64,000 nt of DNA from Chitinophaga solisilvae (GCF_009928525.1 NZ_JAABOK010000011.1:124001-188000), one strand, 5' to 3'. Shown: positions 35,828-45,215, counted from the stretch's first letter. The notes: generated from the sequence alone by a model not told the origin. Numbers and translations are program-made.

Positions 35828-35852
35828 ATTGAAATTTCGGATAAATTACAGT

Positions 35853-35860
35853 TATTTTTG
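35853..35860 (+). promoter_or_regulatory. -7 promoter box of the YfhO-like gene
   Basis: TATTTTTG matches TAnnTTTG exactly, 29 bp before the ATG. A TTG at 35829-35831 is a possible -33 element with 21-nt spacing. Confidence 0.5.
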
Positions 35861-35889
35861 TTTCTTTAAAACTAAATCCAAATTATCCG

Positions 35890-38385
35890 ATGAAGCAAAA
35901 CTGGCTTAAAGCCATTCTTCCGCATCTGGCAGCAATCGGCATCTTCCTGTTGCTGGCAACGGTTTATTGCTCACCTGTTTTAGAAGGCAAGGTAGTAAAC
36001 CAGAGCGATATGATGAACGTAAAAGGAATGGTCAAAGAGGCGAAGGACTTTTATGAAGCTACCGGCGAGCGCCCCCTATGGTCTAACAGCATGTTCTCCG
36101 GGATGCCTACATATGTGACTTACAACGGTCCCAGTGTCAACAAGCTGGTATATGTCAACAAGCTGATTACCCTGAACCTGCCTACCCCTGTTAACATGTT
36201 ATTCCTCGCGATGGCCTGCATGTACCTGCTGGCCTGTGTGCTGGATTTCAAATACTGGATCCGGGTGCTGGGCGCTGTCGCTTTTGCTTTCTGCTCCTAT
36301 AATGTTATTCTGATGGATGTAGGGCACATCACCAAAATGTATGATATTGCCCTGATGCCCGCCGTACTGGCAGGTATCATCCTCACCTACCGCGGCCGCC
36401 TGATCGGTGGCGCTGCCCTCACCGCAGTAGCTACCGGGGTACTCATCTACAACAACCACCTGCAGATGATCTACTACACCCTTATCATGGTGCTCTGCCT
36501 GGTGGCTGCCGCCTTTGTTCACGCACTCCGCGAAAAAGGCCTGCCACAGTTCTTCAAAGCCTCCGTGCTGCTGGCCATCGCCGGCGTGCTGGCTGTACTG
36601 CCCGCCATGGATAACCTCCTCATCACCCGCGAATACACTGATTATACCATGCGTGGCAGCAAATCAGAGTTGACGCTGGATAAAAAGGATGTAGACCTGA
36701 AAAAGTCAACCGGACTCGAAATAGATTATGCATTTGAATGGAGCTACGGCCCGATGGAATCCTTCACATTCCTCATCCCCGGATTTGCCGGTAACTCTTC
36801 TGCGCAGAAACTCGGCACCGGCTCCCATGTATACGAACAAATGGTCAGCCTCGGCGCTCCCCCTGCACAGGTGGAACAGTTTATGGAACAGATGAAGTTC
36901 CCGCTGTACTACGGCGCCCAGGAAAGAGGCACCTCCGGCCCTGTATATGTAGGCGCCATCATCTGCTTCCTTTTCGTATTATCGTTACTGTTAGTGACCA
37001 GCTGGCAGAAATGGTGGCTGCTGGCCATCACCATCATCGGTTTTATACTGGCATGGGGTAAAAACCTCGCCTTTATCAACGATTTCCTCTTCTATCACCT
37101 GCCTTTATATAACAAGTTCAGGGCGCCGGCACAGGCGCTGGTACTCCCCTCACTCACCTTCGTGATACTGGGCTGCTGGGCTTTGCAGGAAGTGGCCAAC
37201 GGTAAACATACCAAAGACGCACTGCTGAAAAAACTGAAACAGGCATTTCTCATCACCGGCGGACTCGTGGTCATCATCGGTATCGGCGGTAGCCTCTTCT
37301 TTAACTTCAGCGGCCACAGCGATGCTACCATGCTGAATTATTTTGCGCAGATGATGGGCGGCGAAGAAAATGGAAAACTCCTGGTCCGTGCACTGGAAAA
37401 AGACCGCAGCAGCCTCCTGCTGAAAGACAGCATCCGCTCCCTGATATTCATCGCCATCGCCGGCGGCGCTATCTGGGCATACCTCACGGATAAACTGAAA
37501 TGGCAGACGGCAGCCCTGGTACTGGTAGCAGCTGTAGCCATCGACCTCATTCAGGTAGACAGAAACTATCTCGGTAAAGACAGCTTCGTGGATGAATCCG
37601 TACTGGAATCACAGCTCACCCCTACCCAGGCCGATCTGCAGATCAAACAGGACCCGGATCCGTACTACCGCATACTCAACGTAGCCACCTCTCCGTTTGA
37701 TGATGCCATGCCTTCCTACTTCCACAAAAACGTAGGCGGCTACAGCCCCGCCAAACTGTGGATTTATCAGGACCTCATCACCCACCAGATATCCAAAAAC
37801 AACATGCAGGTGCTGAACATGCTCAACACCAAATACTTTATCGTACCCGATCAGAAAGGCGGACAACCAGTAGCGCAACGCAACCCTGACGCTAACGGTA
37901 ACGCATGGTTTGTAAATGATATCGTATGGGCCCCGGATGCCAATACAGAAATGACTACGCTGGATCATCTCAACACCAAAGACTCCGCCGTTATCGATAA
38001 ACGCTTCGAAAGCGTGCTGGGCAACGGTTTCAAACCAGGAAAAGACAGCGCCGCCAATATTAAGCTGACCAAATACGGACTTAATGCACTGGAGTATACT
38101 TCCAGCAACAGCCGGGAAGGCCTGGGCGTATTCTCTGAGATCTACTACCCTGCCGGCTGGAACGCCTACATCGATGGAAAGAAAACCGACATCGTTCGCG
38201 TTGACTACGCCCTCCGTGGTGTGAAAATACCTGCCGGTCAGCACCAGATCACCCTGAAGTTCGAACCAACCACCTTCTTCAAAGGCCAGAAAATATCTGC
38301 TATCTCCTCCAGCATCCTGCTGATCCTGGTAATAGCAGCCTTTATCTGGGAAATCATTGCGGCCCGCAAAAACCAGGGAACCTAA
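35890..38385 (+). CDS. YfhO-family polytopic membrane protein
   Basis: This 831-residue protein has about 12-13 membrane segments, beginning LPHLAAIGIFLLLATVYC. The early WSNSMFSGMPTYVTYNG and the later PYYRILNVATSPFDDAMPSY are typical of YfhO proteins, which resemble GT-C glycosyltransferases. The C-terminal soluble domain has FSEIYYPAGWNAYIDGK and ALRGVKIPAGQH. Related proteins are implicated in glycosylation of lipoteichoic acid or lipids. Its substrate here is not known. It faces the polysaccharide operon, and element D fills the gap between them. Confidence 0.9.
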   Translation: MKQNWLKAILPHLAAIGIFLLLATVYCSPVLEGKVVNQSDMMNVKGMVKEAKDFYEATGERPLWSNSMFSGMPTYVTYNGPSVNKLVYVNKLITLNLPTPVNMLFLAMACMYLLACVLDFKYWIRVLGAVAFAFCSYNVILMDVGHITKMYDIALMPAVLAGIILTYRGRLIGGAALTAVATGVLIYNNHLQMIYYTLIMVLCLVAAAFVHALREKGLPQFFKASVLLAIAGVLAVLPAMDNLLITREYTDYTMRGSKSELTLDKKDVDLKKSTGLEIDYAFEWSYGPMESFTFLIPGFAGNSSAQKLGTGSHVYEQMVSLGAPPAQVEQFMEQMKFPLYYGAQERGTSGPVYVGAIICFLFVLSLLLVTSWQKWWLLAITIIGFILAWGKNLAFINDFLFYHLPLYNKFRAPAQALVLPSLTFVILGCWALQEVANGKHTKDALLKKLKQAFLITGGLVVIIGIGGSLFFNFSGHSDATMLNYFAQMMGGEENGKLLVRALEKDRSSLLLKDSIRSLIFIAIAGGAIWAYLTDKLKWQTAALVLVAAVAIDLIQVDRNYLGKDSFVDESVLESQLTPTQADLQIKQDPDPYYRILNVATSPFDDAMPSYFHKNVGGYSPAKLWIYQDLITHQISKNNMQVLNMLNTKYFIVPDQKGGQPVAQRNPDANGNAWFVNDIVWAPDANTEMTTLDHLNTKDSAVIDKRFESVLGNGFKPGKDSAANIKLTKYGLNALEYTSSNSREGLGVFSEIYYPAGWNAYIDGKKTDIVRVDYALRGVKIPAGQHQITLKFEPTTFFKGQKISAISSSILLILVIAAFIWEIIAARKNQGT

Positions 38386-38387
38386 TT

Positions 38388-38616
38388 ATTTGGTTATTTG
38401 GTTATTTGAGATTTTGTTCTGATAATGATGCCCCCTGGGGATTTTTGGATTTTGAGATTTTTGGATGTTGGAATTTTTTAATGCAGCGGAGATACTCGCG
38501 TAGATCTTTGCAGCATTAAAAAATTCCAACATCCAAAAATCTCAAAACCCAAAAATCCTTCAGGGGGCATCCTGATTTATGAAAATCTCAAATAGCCAAA
38601 TCTCAAATAACCAAAT
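38388..38616. repeat. Very long nested inverted repeat, octamer arms (element D)
   Basis: The outer arms are tandem GGTTATTT units on the left and AAATCTC/AAATAACC units on the right. Inside, GATGCCCCCTG pairs with CAGGGGGCATC, GATTTTTGGATTTTGAG with its complement, and GATGTTGGAATTTTTTAATG with its complement. The centre is AATGCAGCGGAGATACTCG. The whole 229-bp element fills the interval between two convergent stop codons. Confidence 0.9.
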
Positions 38617-38618
38617 AG

Positions 38619-39377
38619 TCAGTATTTTTTGGAGAAGATATAGCGGAGGGCGATGAATAAATGGTGGGTGAAGTTGGGCAGGTGGCCGTAGTAATGGCTG
38701 AGGATCCGGTAGCGTTCTTTCCAGGCCAGCTGCTGGCGCTGTTTGGAGGTGCCGCCTACCCTGAATTTTGCAACTACCTGATGCGTATTACAGATCTGAC
38801 GGGAAGCCTTCAGGGTACGGATCATCCAGTCGATGTCGGCGCAGACCTTGTATTGCAGGTCGTAAAGCGGGCTTAGTCTGCGACGGATAATATATGCCTG
38901 GTGTGATACCACCATACCGTGTTTCAGGCTTTTCCAGGTAAGCTGCTCCGGCACCTTGTGGGGCGTCTGCGTGGAACGCAGTCCCAGGTCAGCGCCGTTT
39001 TCGTCCATAAACATTGCTTCTCCGTAATACACATCTGCATCCGGGCATACCTGCAGCATATCTTCCAGCACGGTATTGCCGGCAAGCACATCATCCGCAT
39101 TTAAAAATAACAGATAATCCCCGGTGGCCAGCTGCATACCTTTGTTCATGGCATCATACAGCCCTTTGTCCTTTTCAGATACCACCTTTGCAATACGGGA
39201 ACCATATTTCTCTACCACCTGCATGGTATTGTCACGGGAAGCCCCGTCAACAATAATATATTCAATATGCGGATAGGATTGCGCCAGCACGCTCTGAATA
39301 GTGCTTTCAATAAATTTTTCAGCATTATAACACACGGTTATAATGCTGATTACCGGAGAAGAGCGTTTATCCGTCAC
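38619..39377 (-). CDS. Family 2 glycosyltransferase
   Basis: This 252-residue protein has a GT-A fold: ISIITVCYNAEKFIESTI, YIIVDGASRDNT and LLFLNADDVLAGN, with the DD motif. A later AYIIRRRL segment is also present. No membrane span is seen. The start is GTG at 39377, since no in-frame ATG lies near. It is the last gene of the minus-strand polysaccharide operon, 10 bp after the aminotransferase. Sugar donor unknown. Confidence 0.92.
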   Translation of the reverse strand: MTDKRSSPVISIITVCYNAEKFIESTIQSVLAQSYPHIEYIIVDGASRDNTMQVVEKYGSRIAKVVSEKDKGLYDAMNKGMQLATGDYLLFLNADDVLAGNTVLEDMLQVCPDADVYYGEAMFMDENGADLGLRSTQTPHKVPEQLTWKSLKHGMVVSHQAYIIRRRLSPLYDLQYKVCADIDWMIRTLKASRQICNTHQVVAKFRVGGTSKQRQQLAWKERYRILSHYYGHLPNFTHHLFIALRYIFSKKY

Positions 39378-39387
39378 AGTTATTACT

Positions 39388-40473
39388 TTAGAATTTATTC
39401 AATACTTCCACCACTTTCTCAATATCTGCCGTAGTATGGTAATAAGAGCAGGGCAGACTTAAAGTAGTGCGGTGAATTTCTTCCGAGATAGGATAGGAAG
39501 TACCGTCAATGATACCTTCCATTGCCTTCTGCTTATGCGGAGGCAGCGGGTAGTGAATATCCGTTTTCACGCCGTTGTCCAGCAGGAATTGCTTCAGCTC
39601 ATCGCGGCGCTCATGGCGGATGTTATAGATGTGGTATACATCGAAATAATCCGGATGTACAACCGGTTTGATAAAATCATTTTTGATACCGTCGTGATAC
39701 ACCTGTGCCAGTTTGCGTTTGTGTTCCGTGATCTGTGCAAGGTATTTGAACTTCACGAGCAGGAAGGCGGCCTGTACTTCATCCAGCCTGGAGTTGATGC
39801 CTACTACTTCGTTGTAATATTTTACATCGGAGCCATAGTTACGCAGGCGGCGCATAGCAGTAGCCAGGTTGTCGTCATTGCAGATGACAGCGCCGGCATC
39901 GCCCAGTGCACCCAGGTTTTTGGTAGGGTAAAAGCTGAAAGCGCCATATTCCCCGAAAGTACCTGTCAGCTGTCCTTTGAAAGCGGCGGCATGAGATTGT
40001 GCGCAGTCTTCTATCAGCACCAGGTTATGCTTTTGTTTGATGGCCACAATTTTGTCCATCTCGCAGCTTTTACCATAGAGATGCACCACCATGATGGCTT
40101 TGGTGCGGGGAGTGATAGCGGCCTCAATTTTATCTGCATCAATATTGTAGGTGCGGATATCCGGTTCCACCAGCACGGGTTTCAGGCCACATTGTGCGAT
40201 AGAGAGTATCGTGGCGATATAGGTGTTGGAAGGTACGATAACCTCATCGCCGGGCGCAAAGTTGAAAGCGCGCAGACTGAGCGTGAGGGCATCGAGGCCG
40301 TTGGCCAGTCCCAGGCAATGCTTACTGCCATGGTATTGCGCATAGGCAGTTTCAAATTCCTTCACTTTATTACCGAGTATATACCAGCCGCTTTCCAGTG
40401 TTTCATTGAAAGCTGCTTTAAACTCTTCAAAAAATGGCTTATTCAGCAAGCCCAGGTTTTCGTAATCTATCAT
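39388..40473 (-). CDS. DegT/DnrJ/EryC1/StrS aminotransferase (FdtB-like)
   Basis: This 361-residue PLP enzyme has [45 protein letters not shown], and the lysine-bearing [18 protein letters not shown] (PLP-lysine in TKN). [10 protein letters not shown] and the C-terminal [12 protein letters not shown] are also typical. It is adjacent to an FdtA-like 3,4-ketoisomerase, so it most likely makes dTDP-3-amino-3,6-dideoxyhexose. No separate acetyltransferase is visible in the operon. Confidence 0.93.
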   Translation of the reverse strand: MIDYENLGLLNKPFFEEFKAAFNETLESGWYILGNKVKEFETAYAQYHGSKHCLGLANGLDALTLSLRAFNFAPGDEVIVPSNTYIATILSIAQCGLKPVLVEPDIRTYNIDADKIEAAITPRTKAIMVVHLYGKSCEMDKIVAIKQKHNLVLIEDCAQSHAAAFKGQLTGTFGEYGAFSFYPTKNLGALGDAGAVICNDDNLATAMRRLRNYGSDVKYYNEVVGINSRLDEVQAAFLLVKFKYLAQITEHKRKLAQVYHDGIKNDFIKPVVHPDYFDVYHIYNIRHERRDELKQFLLDNGVKTDIHYPLPPHKQKAMEGIIDGTSYPISEEIHRTTLSLPCSYYHTTADIEKVVEVLNKF

Positions 40474-40479
40474 AGCCCG

Positions 40480-40848
40480 TTATTCGTAAGGTTCGTAAAT
40501 ATAATCTGCCGCATCAAAGGGAGTAGATGCCATTACCAGCAGTACGGCATCGGGGGTGAAATGGTGCATGGTATGCCAGTCCTGCGGTTCCAGGATCAGG
40601 CATTTGTTGGGATGATCCATCACGAAGTCCTCCGTTTGTCCCTGACCGTTATTATTGGATACAATGCAGCTGCCGTGCACGCAGATGGCTGCCTGTATGG
40701 TTTTATGATGGCGATGTCCGCCTCTGACGGAATCGTCTACGCCATAGATGTAAAAGATCCTTTTTATATCAAAAGGAATTTGTTTTTCTATTACAGTGAG
40801 ATTACCTCTTTTATCGCTATGCGTTGTTAAGTTAATGATATGCGCCAT
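40480..40848 (-). CDS. dTDP-6-deoxy-hexose 3,4-ketoisomerase (FdtA/WxcM-like cupin)
   Basis: This 122-residue single-domain cupin has FDIKRIFYIYGVDDSVRGGH and RHHKTIQAAICVHGSC, ending with DWHTMHHFTPDAVLLV. The pattern R-G-x-H-x-H is typical of FdtA-type sugar ketoisomerases. The substrate would be dTDP-4-oxo-6-deoxy-glucose made by RmlA/RmlB, which lie outside the window. It is 6 bp upstream of the aminotransferase start. Confidence 0.9.
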   Translation of the reverse strand: MAHIINLTTHSDKRGNLTVIEKQIPFDIKRIFYIYGVDDSVRGGHRHHKTIQAAICVHGSCIVSNNNGQGQTEDFVMDHPNKCLILEPQDWHTMHHFTPDAVLLVMASTPFDAADYIYEPYE

Positions 40849-40850
40849 CG

Positions 40851-41858
40851 TTATTGTTTAATACCCAGCTCTTTCAATGAATAAATATGATATACGTTCC
40901 GCAGTTTACGCCATATGGTCACCAGTAAAGGTTTTAGTCCTGCCGGCTTGGGTCTGGCCCCATGCGGATCGAAGGTGTTGTCTATAGCCTGTATCTGTCT
41001 TCTGGCAGCTTCCAGCGCCTGCAGGTAAGGCAGGTAAAACAGCTGCTTTACAGCCGGTGCGATGAGTCGCCGGCCCAGTTCTACCGTATTATCCGTAAAA
41101 TACTTCAGATAGTGGAAATGGTAGAATATCGGATCAAACTCTTTACCGGTACTGATTTCGCGGCAGCGCAGTTTTCCGTTCTGCATAAATACGTCGTACT
41201 GCTGTATATTCCAGAGGGCAAGTCCACCACCCAGATTCTCCAGCACCCAGACGTTGGTGAAACGCGTAGGCCAGTCGTCCAGGTATTTCTGATCTCCGAA
41301 CTTACCATCTTCATGACGGTCGTAACACCATTCCAGGCAGGCGTTACGCCACCACTGCAATGCTTCCATCCCCCAGCGGTTATTGCGGAAGGTGATGTAC
41401 TGCACGCAGTATTTGCCGCTCAGCTTACTCTTGTCGTACATGGGTGTATAGCGGTGTTCCGTAATCATAACGCCGTGGTTGCCCATTTCATCCATGAGTA
41501 CGCGGGGATCATTATAAAAATACAGGTCTGCGTCGATATAGGTACAGTGCGGCAGGTCGAACTGTTTAATGCAATAGAGAATAGTGGAAGAAGAACATGT
41601 CCAGCAGTATTCGGCACGGTTGCGGCCGGGTTTAACCGCCAGCAGTTCCGGGTCTTCAAATTCTTCCAGTGATATCACCGTCATACCGGGCAATTGCATT
41701 TTCTTCAACACCTGCAGACATTTTTCATCAAAGGCAAACACGTACAGGTGAAACGTCTGGCAAACCGCGGCCAGCGACTGATACATGGCTAAGCCCCTTG
41801 ATAAATAGTTACTGTCAAACAGTGTACAATAATATAATGTAGTATCTCTTTCCTTCAT
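40851..41858 (-). CDS. Glycosyltransferase (GT8-like)
   Basis: This 335-residue protein begins TLYYCTLFDSNYLSRGLAMY and has the metal-binding HCTYIDADLYFYNDP (D-x-D). It also has the later GDQKYLDDWPTRF and ALWNIQQYDVF. These match the nucleotide-diphospho-sugar transferase group near GT8. It is cytoplasmic by sequence. Two bp separate it from the FdtA-like gene, so it belongs to the polysaccharide operon. Confidence 0.85.
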   Translation of the reverse strand: MKERDTTLYYCTLFDSNYLSRGLAMYQSLAAVCQTFHLYVFAFDEKCLQVLKKMQLPGMTVISLEEFEDPELLAVKPGRNRAEYCWTCSSSTILYCIKQFDLPHCTYIDADLYFYNDPRVLMDEMGNHGVMITEHRYTPMYDKSKLSGKYCVQYITFRNNRWGMEALQWWRNACLEWCYDRHEDGKFGDQKYLDDWPTRFTNVWVLENLGGGLALWNIQQYDVFMQNGKLRCREISTGKEFDPIFYHFHYLKYFTDNTVELGRRLIAPAVKQLFYLPYLQALEAARRQIQAIDNTFDPHGARPKPAGLKPLLVTIWRKLRNVYHIYSLKELGIKQ

Positions 41859-41874
41859 AATTCAATAAAGACGC

Positions 41875-42519
41875 TTAAACACGTTCCGTTTCAAAAATCA
41901 CGAGTTTGCGGAACAGGTTAGGGAATAAGAATCCCAGTTTATCGATGACCTTCACCCTAACTTTCATAAACCGCATCCTGTTTATTTTCAGTCCGCCTAC
42001 ATTGGTCACCAGCTCTTTAAAATCCCTGAGTGACAGCTGATGAATATGCCCGGTGCTGTACCAGTAGTAACCAAACAGCATTTTTTTGGGCATACGGCCG
42101 GAGAACAGCATCTCCAGGCGGTTCCGAAAGTACGCAAAATTAGGGAAGGTGATGATCTGCCTTTTGGAAATGCGTTTCATTTCAGATAACAGCACTTCCG
42201 GGTACATCACCATCTGGATGGTTACGTTGCATATGGCCACATCAAATTCATTATCAGCATACGGCAACCGTTCATCAATACGGCCCTGCACCACATCGAG
42301 GCCTCTTTCCCGGCACACTTCCACCCCACTGGCCACCAGTTCCATTCCTTTACAGCTGCATTGTTTATCCTCTTTCAGCATGCGCAGCAGGGTGCCGTCT
42401 CCGCAGCCCAGGTCTACCACTTTACTGCCAGGGTCTATCATGGCCATAATTTTGGTAAATTCTTCCCGCTTGCTTTCCGAGGTGCTGTTGTACTTGTAAC
42501 TTCTGTTGTCGTTTGCCAT
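41875..42519 (-). CDS. MetW-like SAM-dependent methyltransferase
   Basis: This 214-residue protein has the SAM motif VVDLGCGDGTLLRML, the acidic GMELVASGVEVCRERG, and DVAICNVTIQMVMYPE. Its C-terminal section (YYWYSTGHIHQLSLRDFKEL) matches MetW-type proteins. In a polysaccharide operon it more probably methylates a sugar than acts in methionine synthesis. It lies 16 bp before the GT8-like gene start. Confidence 0.85.
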   Translation of the reverse strand: MANDNRSYKYNSTSESKREEFTKIMAMIDPGSKVVDLGCGDGTLLRMLKEDKQCSCKGMELVASGVEVCRERGLDVVQGRIDERLPYADNEFDVAICNVTIQMVMYPEVLLSEMKRISKRQIITFPNFAYFRNRLEMLFSGRMPKKMLFGYYWYSTGHIHQLSLRDFKELVTNVGGLKINRMRFMKVRVKVIDKLGFLFPNLFRKLVIFETERV

Positions 42520-42537
42520 AGGTTAGTGGTGTTGCTG

Positions 42538-43446
42538 TTATTTTCTTTTGATAACTTTTATCAGTTTCTCAAAGAAGCCTTTCCTGATGGTACGGAAATA
42601 GGCGGCAAAGGCTTCCGTTCCCTGCTGACTGGCTACCGGGGGCTGTTTCACGAGCTTCACCGGCGTGGTGGCCACTTTCACTTCATACAGTTCTCCGTCA
42701 GCTACATCCATATGGGTGGCATCGCTCACGGCGCCGATGTTCTGTACCAGGGATGTTCCCGGGTAGAGGGTCACCATATTTTTCAGGAAAGCGGAGGCAT
42801 TCCAGCGGATAGCCCAGGAGTCGTTTTTCCCGGCAATCTGTTTACGGAGCATCTTCATATAATCGAAGGTATCCCCGAAATTGAAAGCGCTGCTTTCCCC
42901 TTTCAGGCGGATGCTGTCGTACAGTTTTTTACCATCAGGCTCAAACTGTTTCCAGGCGCGGCTCCACGTAGCCCATCCCCAGCAGTCTGCCCCCCGGATG
43001 AAGAAGGTATCCGGCAGTTTTTCCTTTACCGGATAGATGTACCCGTGAATGCTGGCTACCAGCGGTTCATCTTCGTACATATCCAGTGCTTCGTTCATAT
43101 ATTTCAGGAAGAAAGGCGCCAGTACCAGGTCGTCTTCCATCACGATAACTTTTCCATGTTTTGCGACCACGTCTGTCACCGCTGCAATGACTGAATTGGC
43201 CAGTCCCATATTCTGCACCCTTTCGGCGATATGCACCTTTCCGCACCAGTTGCGGCTGCGGATTACCGCGCGGGTAGCGGCAATATTCTCCAGATCGGCT
43301 TCAGTGGCGTCCGCTTTCGGACCATCTGCAAATACATACAGCTCGCTCTCTGCAGCTTCCGGATTGGCAGCCAGGCTTTCCAATGCCTGCCTCGCCACTT
43401 CCGGCCGTTTATAGGCCATAAATATGATTGGCGCCAGTGTTCCCAT
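42538..43446 (-). CDS. Family 2-like glycosyltransferase
   Basis: This 302-residue protein has PIIFMAYKRPEVARQALESL, ELYVFADGPKADAT, KVIVMEDDLVLAPFFLKYM (EDD metal site) and WGWATWSRAWKQF. These elements are typical of a glycosyltransferase group common in O-antigen loci. It is the first gene of the minus-strand polysaccharide operon and has a plausible promoter at 43469-43500. The sugar added is not predictable. Confidence 0.88.
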   Translation of the reverse strand: MGTLAPIIFMAYKRPEVARQALESLAANPEAAESELYVFADGPKADATEADLENIAATRAVIRSRNWCGKVHIAERVQNMGLANSVIAAVTDVVAKHGKVIVMEDDLVLAPFFLKYMNEALDMYEDEPLVASIHGYIYPVKEKLPDTFFIRGADCWGWATWSRAWKQFEPDGKKLYDSIRLKGESSAFNFGDTFDYMKMLRKQIAGKNDSWAIRWNASAFLKNMVTLYPGTSLVQNIGAVSDATHMDVADGELYEVKVATTPVKLVKQPPVASQQGTEAFAAYFRTIRKGFFEKLIKVIKRK

Positions 43447-43468
43447 CCTTGGTCCTTTTTAAATACCG

Positions 43469-43500
43469 CAAATTAACTCTATAATTAGCGTATGTGCAAA
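43469..43500 (-). promoter_or_regulatory. Promoter of the polysaccharide operon
   Basis: On the minus strand: TTTG, 20 nt, then TTAATTTG, one mismatch and one extra spacer base relative to TTTG-N19-TAnnTTTG. A start about 20 bp upstream of the ATG at 43446 would result. Confidence 0.5.
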
Positions 43501-43541
43501 AAATATGATAAAAAATCAACAGGAGAAAAGAATTGGGTTTT

Positions 43542-43693
43542 AATTACGAATTGCGAATTACGAATTACGAATTACGAATGTAGAAGCGAAGAGCTAATCG
43601 TAGATTATTAGGGATAAGTATTAAATATCACCTTTAATCTACGATTAGCTCTTCGCTTCTACATTCGTAATTCGCAATTCGTAATTCGCAATT
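43542..43693. repeat. Long inverted repeat (element E)
   Basis: The left arm has five ATTACGA/ATTGCGA heptamers, then AATGTAGAAGCGAAGAG and CTAATCGTAGATTA. The right arm is the reverse complement with one heptamer fewer. The loop is about 25 nt. It lies between divergent genes, between the promoter of the glycosyltransferase operon and that of the flippase. Confidence 0.95.
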
Positions 43694-43698
43694 CTTGC

Positions 43699-43706
43699 TA
43701 TATTTG
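43699..43706 (+). promoter_or_regulatory. -7 promoter box of the flippase gene
   Basis: TATATTTG matches TAnnTTTG exactly, 21 bp before the ATG at 43728. It starts 5 bp after the right arm of element E. No TTTG is seen at -33. Confidence 0.5.
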
Positions 43707-43727
43707 CTGGTTCAGCAGCTATTACAC

Positions 43728-45212
43728 ATGGGTATCGTCAGGAAGCAGAGTCTTTATTCATCTATATCTATCTATATCGGGTTTGCCTTCGGTGCATTGA
43801 ACCTCATGTTGTTAATGCCCAAAATCTTTTCACAGGAACAGATTGGTTTAACAAGGGTATTGATAGATGTATGTACGCTGCTGGCTACGGTAGCATCCCT
43901 GGGGGCCGTGCCGGTGATCAACAAGTTCTTTACCTTCTATAACTATTACCTGAAGCCGGACCACAACGACCTCCCCAAACTTACGCTGCTGGTATCCCTG
44001 GTGGGGTATATCCTGTTTTTTCTCTTCACCGTTATCTTTAAGGACCTGATTGTCCGCAAATTCAGCGGTAACTCCCCCCTGTTTATTGAATATTTTTATG
44101 CGATCTATCCCCTCACCTTCTTTATACTGGCCTATAATATGCTGGAGGCCTTTGCATGGGGGCTGCATAAAACCATCGCTTCCAATTTCCTGAAGGAAAC
44201 AGGTATCCGCATTGCCTCTACGATTATCCTGCTGCTGTTTGCCTTTTCAGGTATCAGCTTCACCCAGTATATCAATTTCTTCTGGCTCCCATATGCCATT
44301 GCCGCCATAGCCCTGTTCCTGATAGTACGCCGTACCGGTGAACTGCGGCTGACAGGTGGTATCAGCAACGTTACCCGGCGGCTGGGCCGGCGGATGTTCG
44401 TTTTCAGCTCCTACGTTTTTTCTTCGAATGTATTTTCGCTGCTGCGCAAAACCAATGATATACTCATTATTTCCAGTCTCCAGGGGCTGGAACAGGCCGG
44501 CCTGTTCTCCTACGCCACCTTTGTCATCAGCTTCATGGAAGTACCGCAACGCAGTATGTACGCCATTACCACGCCCATTCTGGCTACTGCCTGGCGCAAC
44601 CGGGATATGGCCAAAATACAGGAGCTGTACACCAAAAGCTCCATCACCCTGTCTATCGCAGGCATGGGTATCTTCGGCGCTATCTGGCTTTCGCATAACA
44701 ACCTGGTGACATTCCTCGGCCCGGAATGGACCTCGATCTCCAATATCATCCTGATCCTTGGTATCGCCAAAATGATCGATCTTATCACCGGCGTGAATAA
44801 CCAGATTATTCAAACCTCCAACTTCTGGCGGTTTGACTTCGTCTGCTCTATACTCGTAGTCATCATCTCGGTGGTGCTGAACTATATCATGCAGAAGCGC
44901 ATCGGCACCATAGGCGCGGCGTATGCGGATCTTATCACCGTTGCACTGTTCAACCTGATCAGATATCTCTTTATACTGATACGGTTCAAAATACAACCAC
45001 TTAACCTCAAAACCGCAGGGGCGCTGCTGCTGGGCATTGCGGGCATCCTGCTGGTACAGCAGCTGCCGTTTATCTGGAATATTTATGCAGACACCATCAT
45101 ACGTACCATGCTGTACATAACACTTTTCGGCGCTGCCGTTATTCTGACGCGCCTGTCTGAAGATGTAAACAATATGTGGCGGATGATGAAAGCCAAAGTG
45201 TGGAAGCCGTAA
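43728..45212 (+). CDS. Oligosaccharide flippase (Wzx/MATE-type)
   Basis: This protein is 494 residues from the ATG at 43728; an in-frame TTG at 43695 lies inside the promoter region. It has about 12-14 membrane helices, beginning YSSISIYIGFAFGALNLMLL. The family-typical FSSYVFSSNVFSLLRKTNDI and LKETGIRIASTIILLLFAF are present. It should flip lipid-linked sugar units across the inner membrane. It diverges from the polysaccharide operon at 38619-43446 and is probably its exporter. Confidence 0.9.
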   Translation: MGIVRKQSLYSSISIYIGFAFGALNLMLLMPKIFSQEQIGLTRVLIDVCTLLATVASLGAVPVINKFFTFYNYYLKPDHNDLPKLTLLVSLVGYILFFLFTVIFKDLIVRKFSGNSPLFIEYFYAIYPLTFFILAYNMLEAFAWGLHKTIASNFLKETGIRIASTIILLLFAFSGISFTQYINFFWLPYAIAAIALFLIVRRTGELRLTGGISNVTRRLGRRMFVFSSYVFSSNVFSLLRKTNDILIISSLQGLEQAGLFSYATFVISFMEVPQRSMYAITTPILATAWRNRDMAKIQELYTKSSITLSIAGMGIFGAIWLSHNNLVTFLGPEWTSISNIILILGIAKMIDLITGVNNQIIQTSNFWRFDFVCSILVVIISVVLNYIMQKRIGTIGAAYADLITVALFNLIRYLFILIRFKIQPLNLKTAGALLLGIAGILLVQQLPFIWNIYADTIIRTMLYITLFGAAVILTRLSEDVNNMWRMMKAKVWKP

Positions 45213-45215
45213 GCC

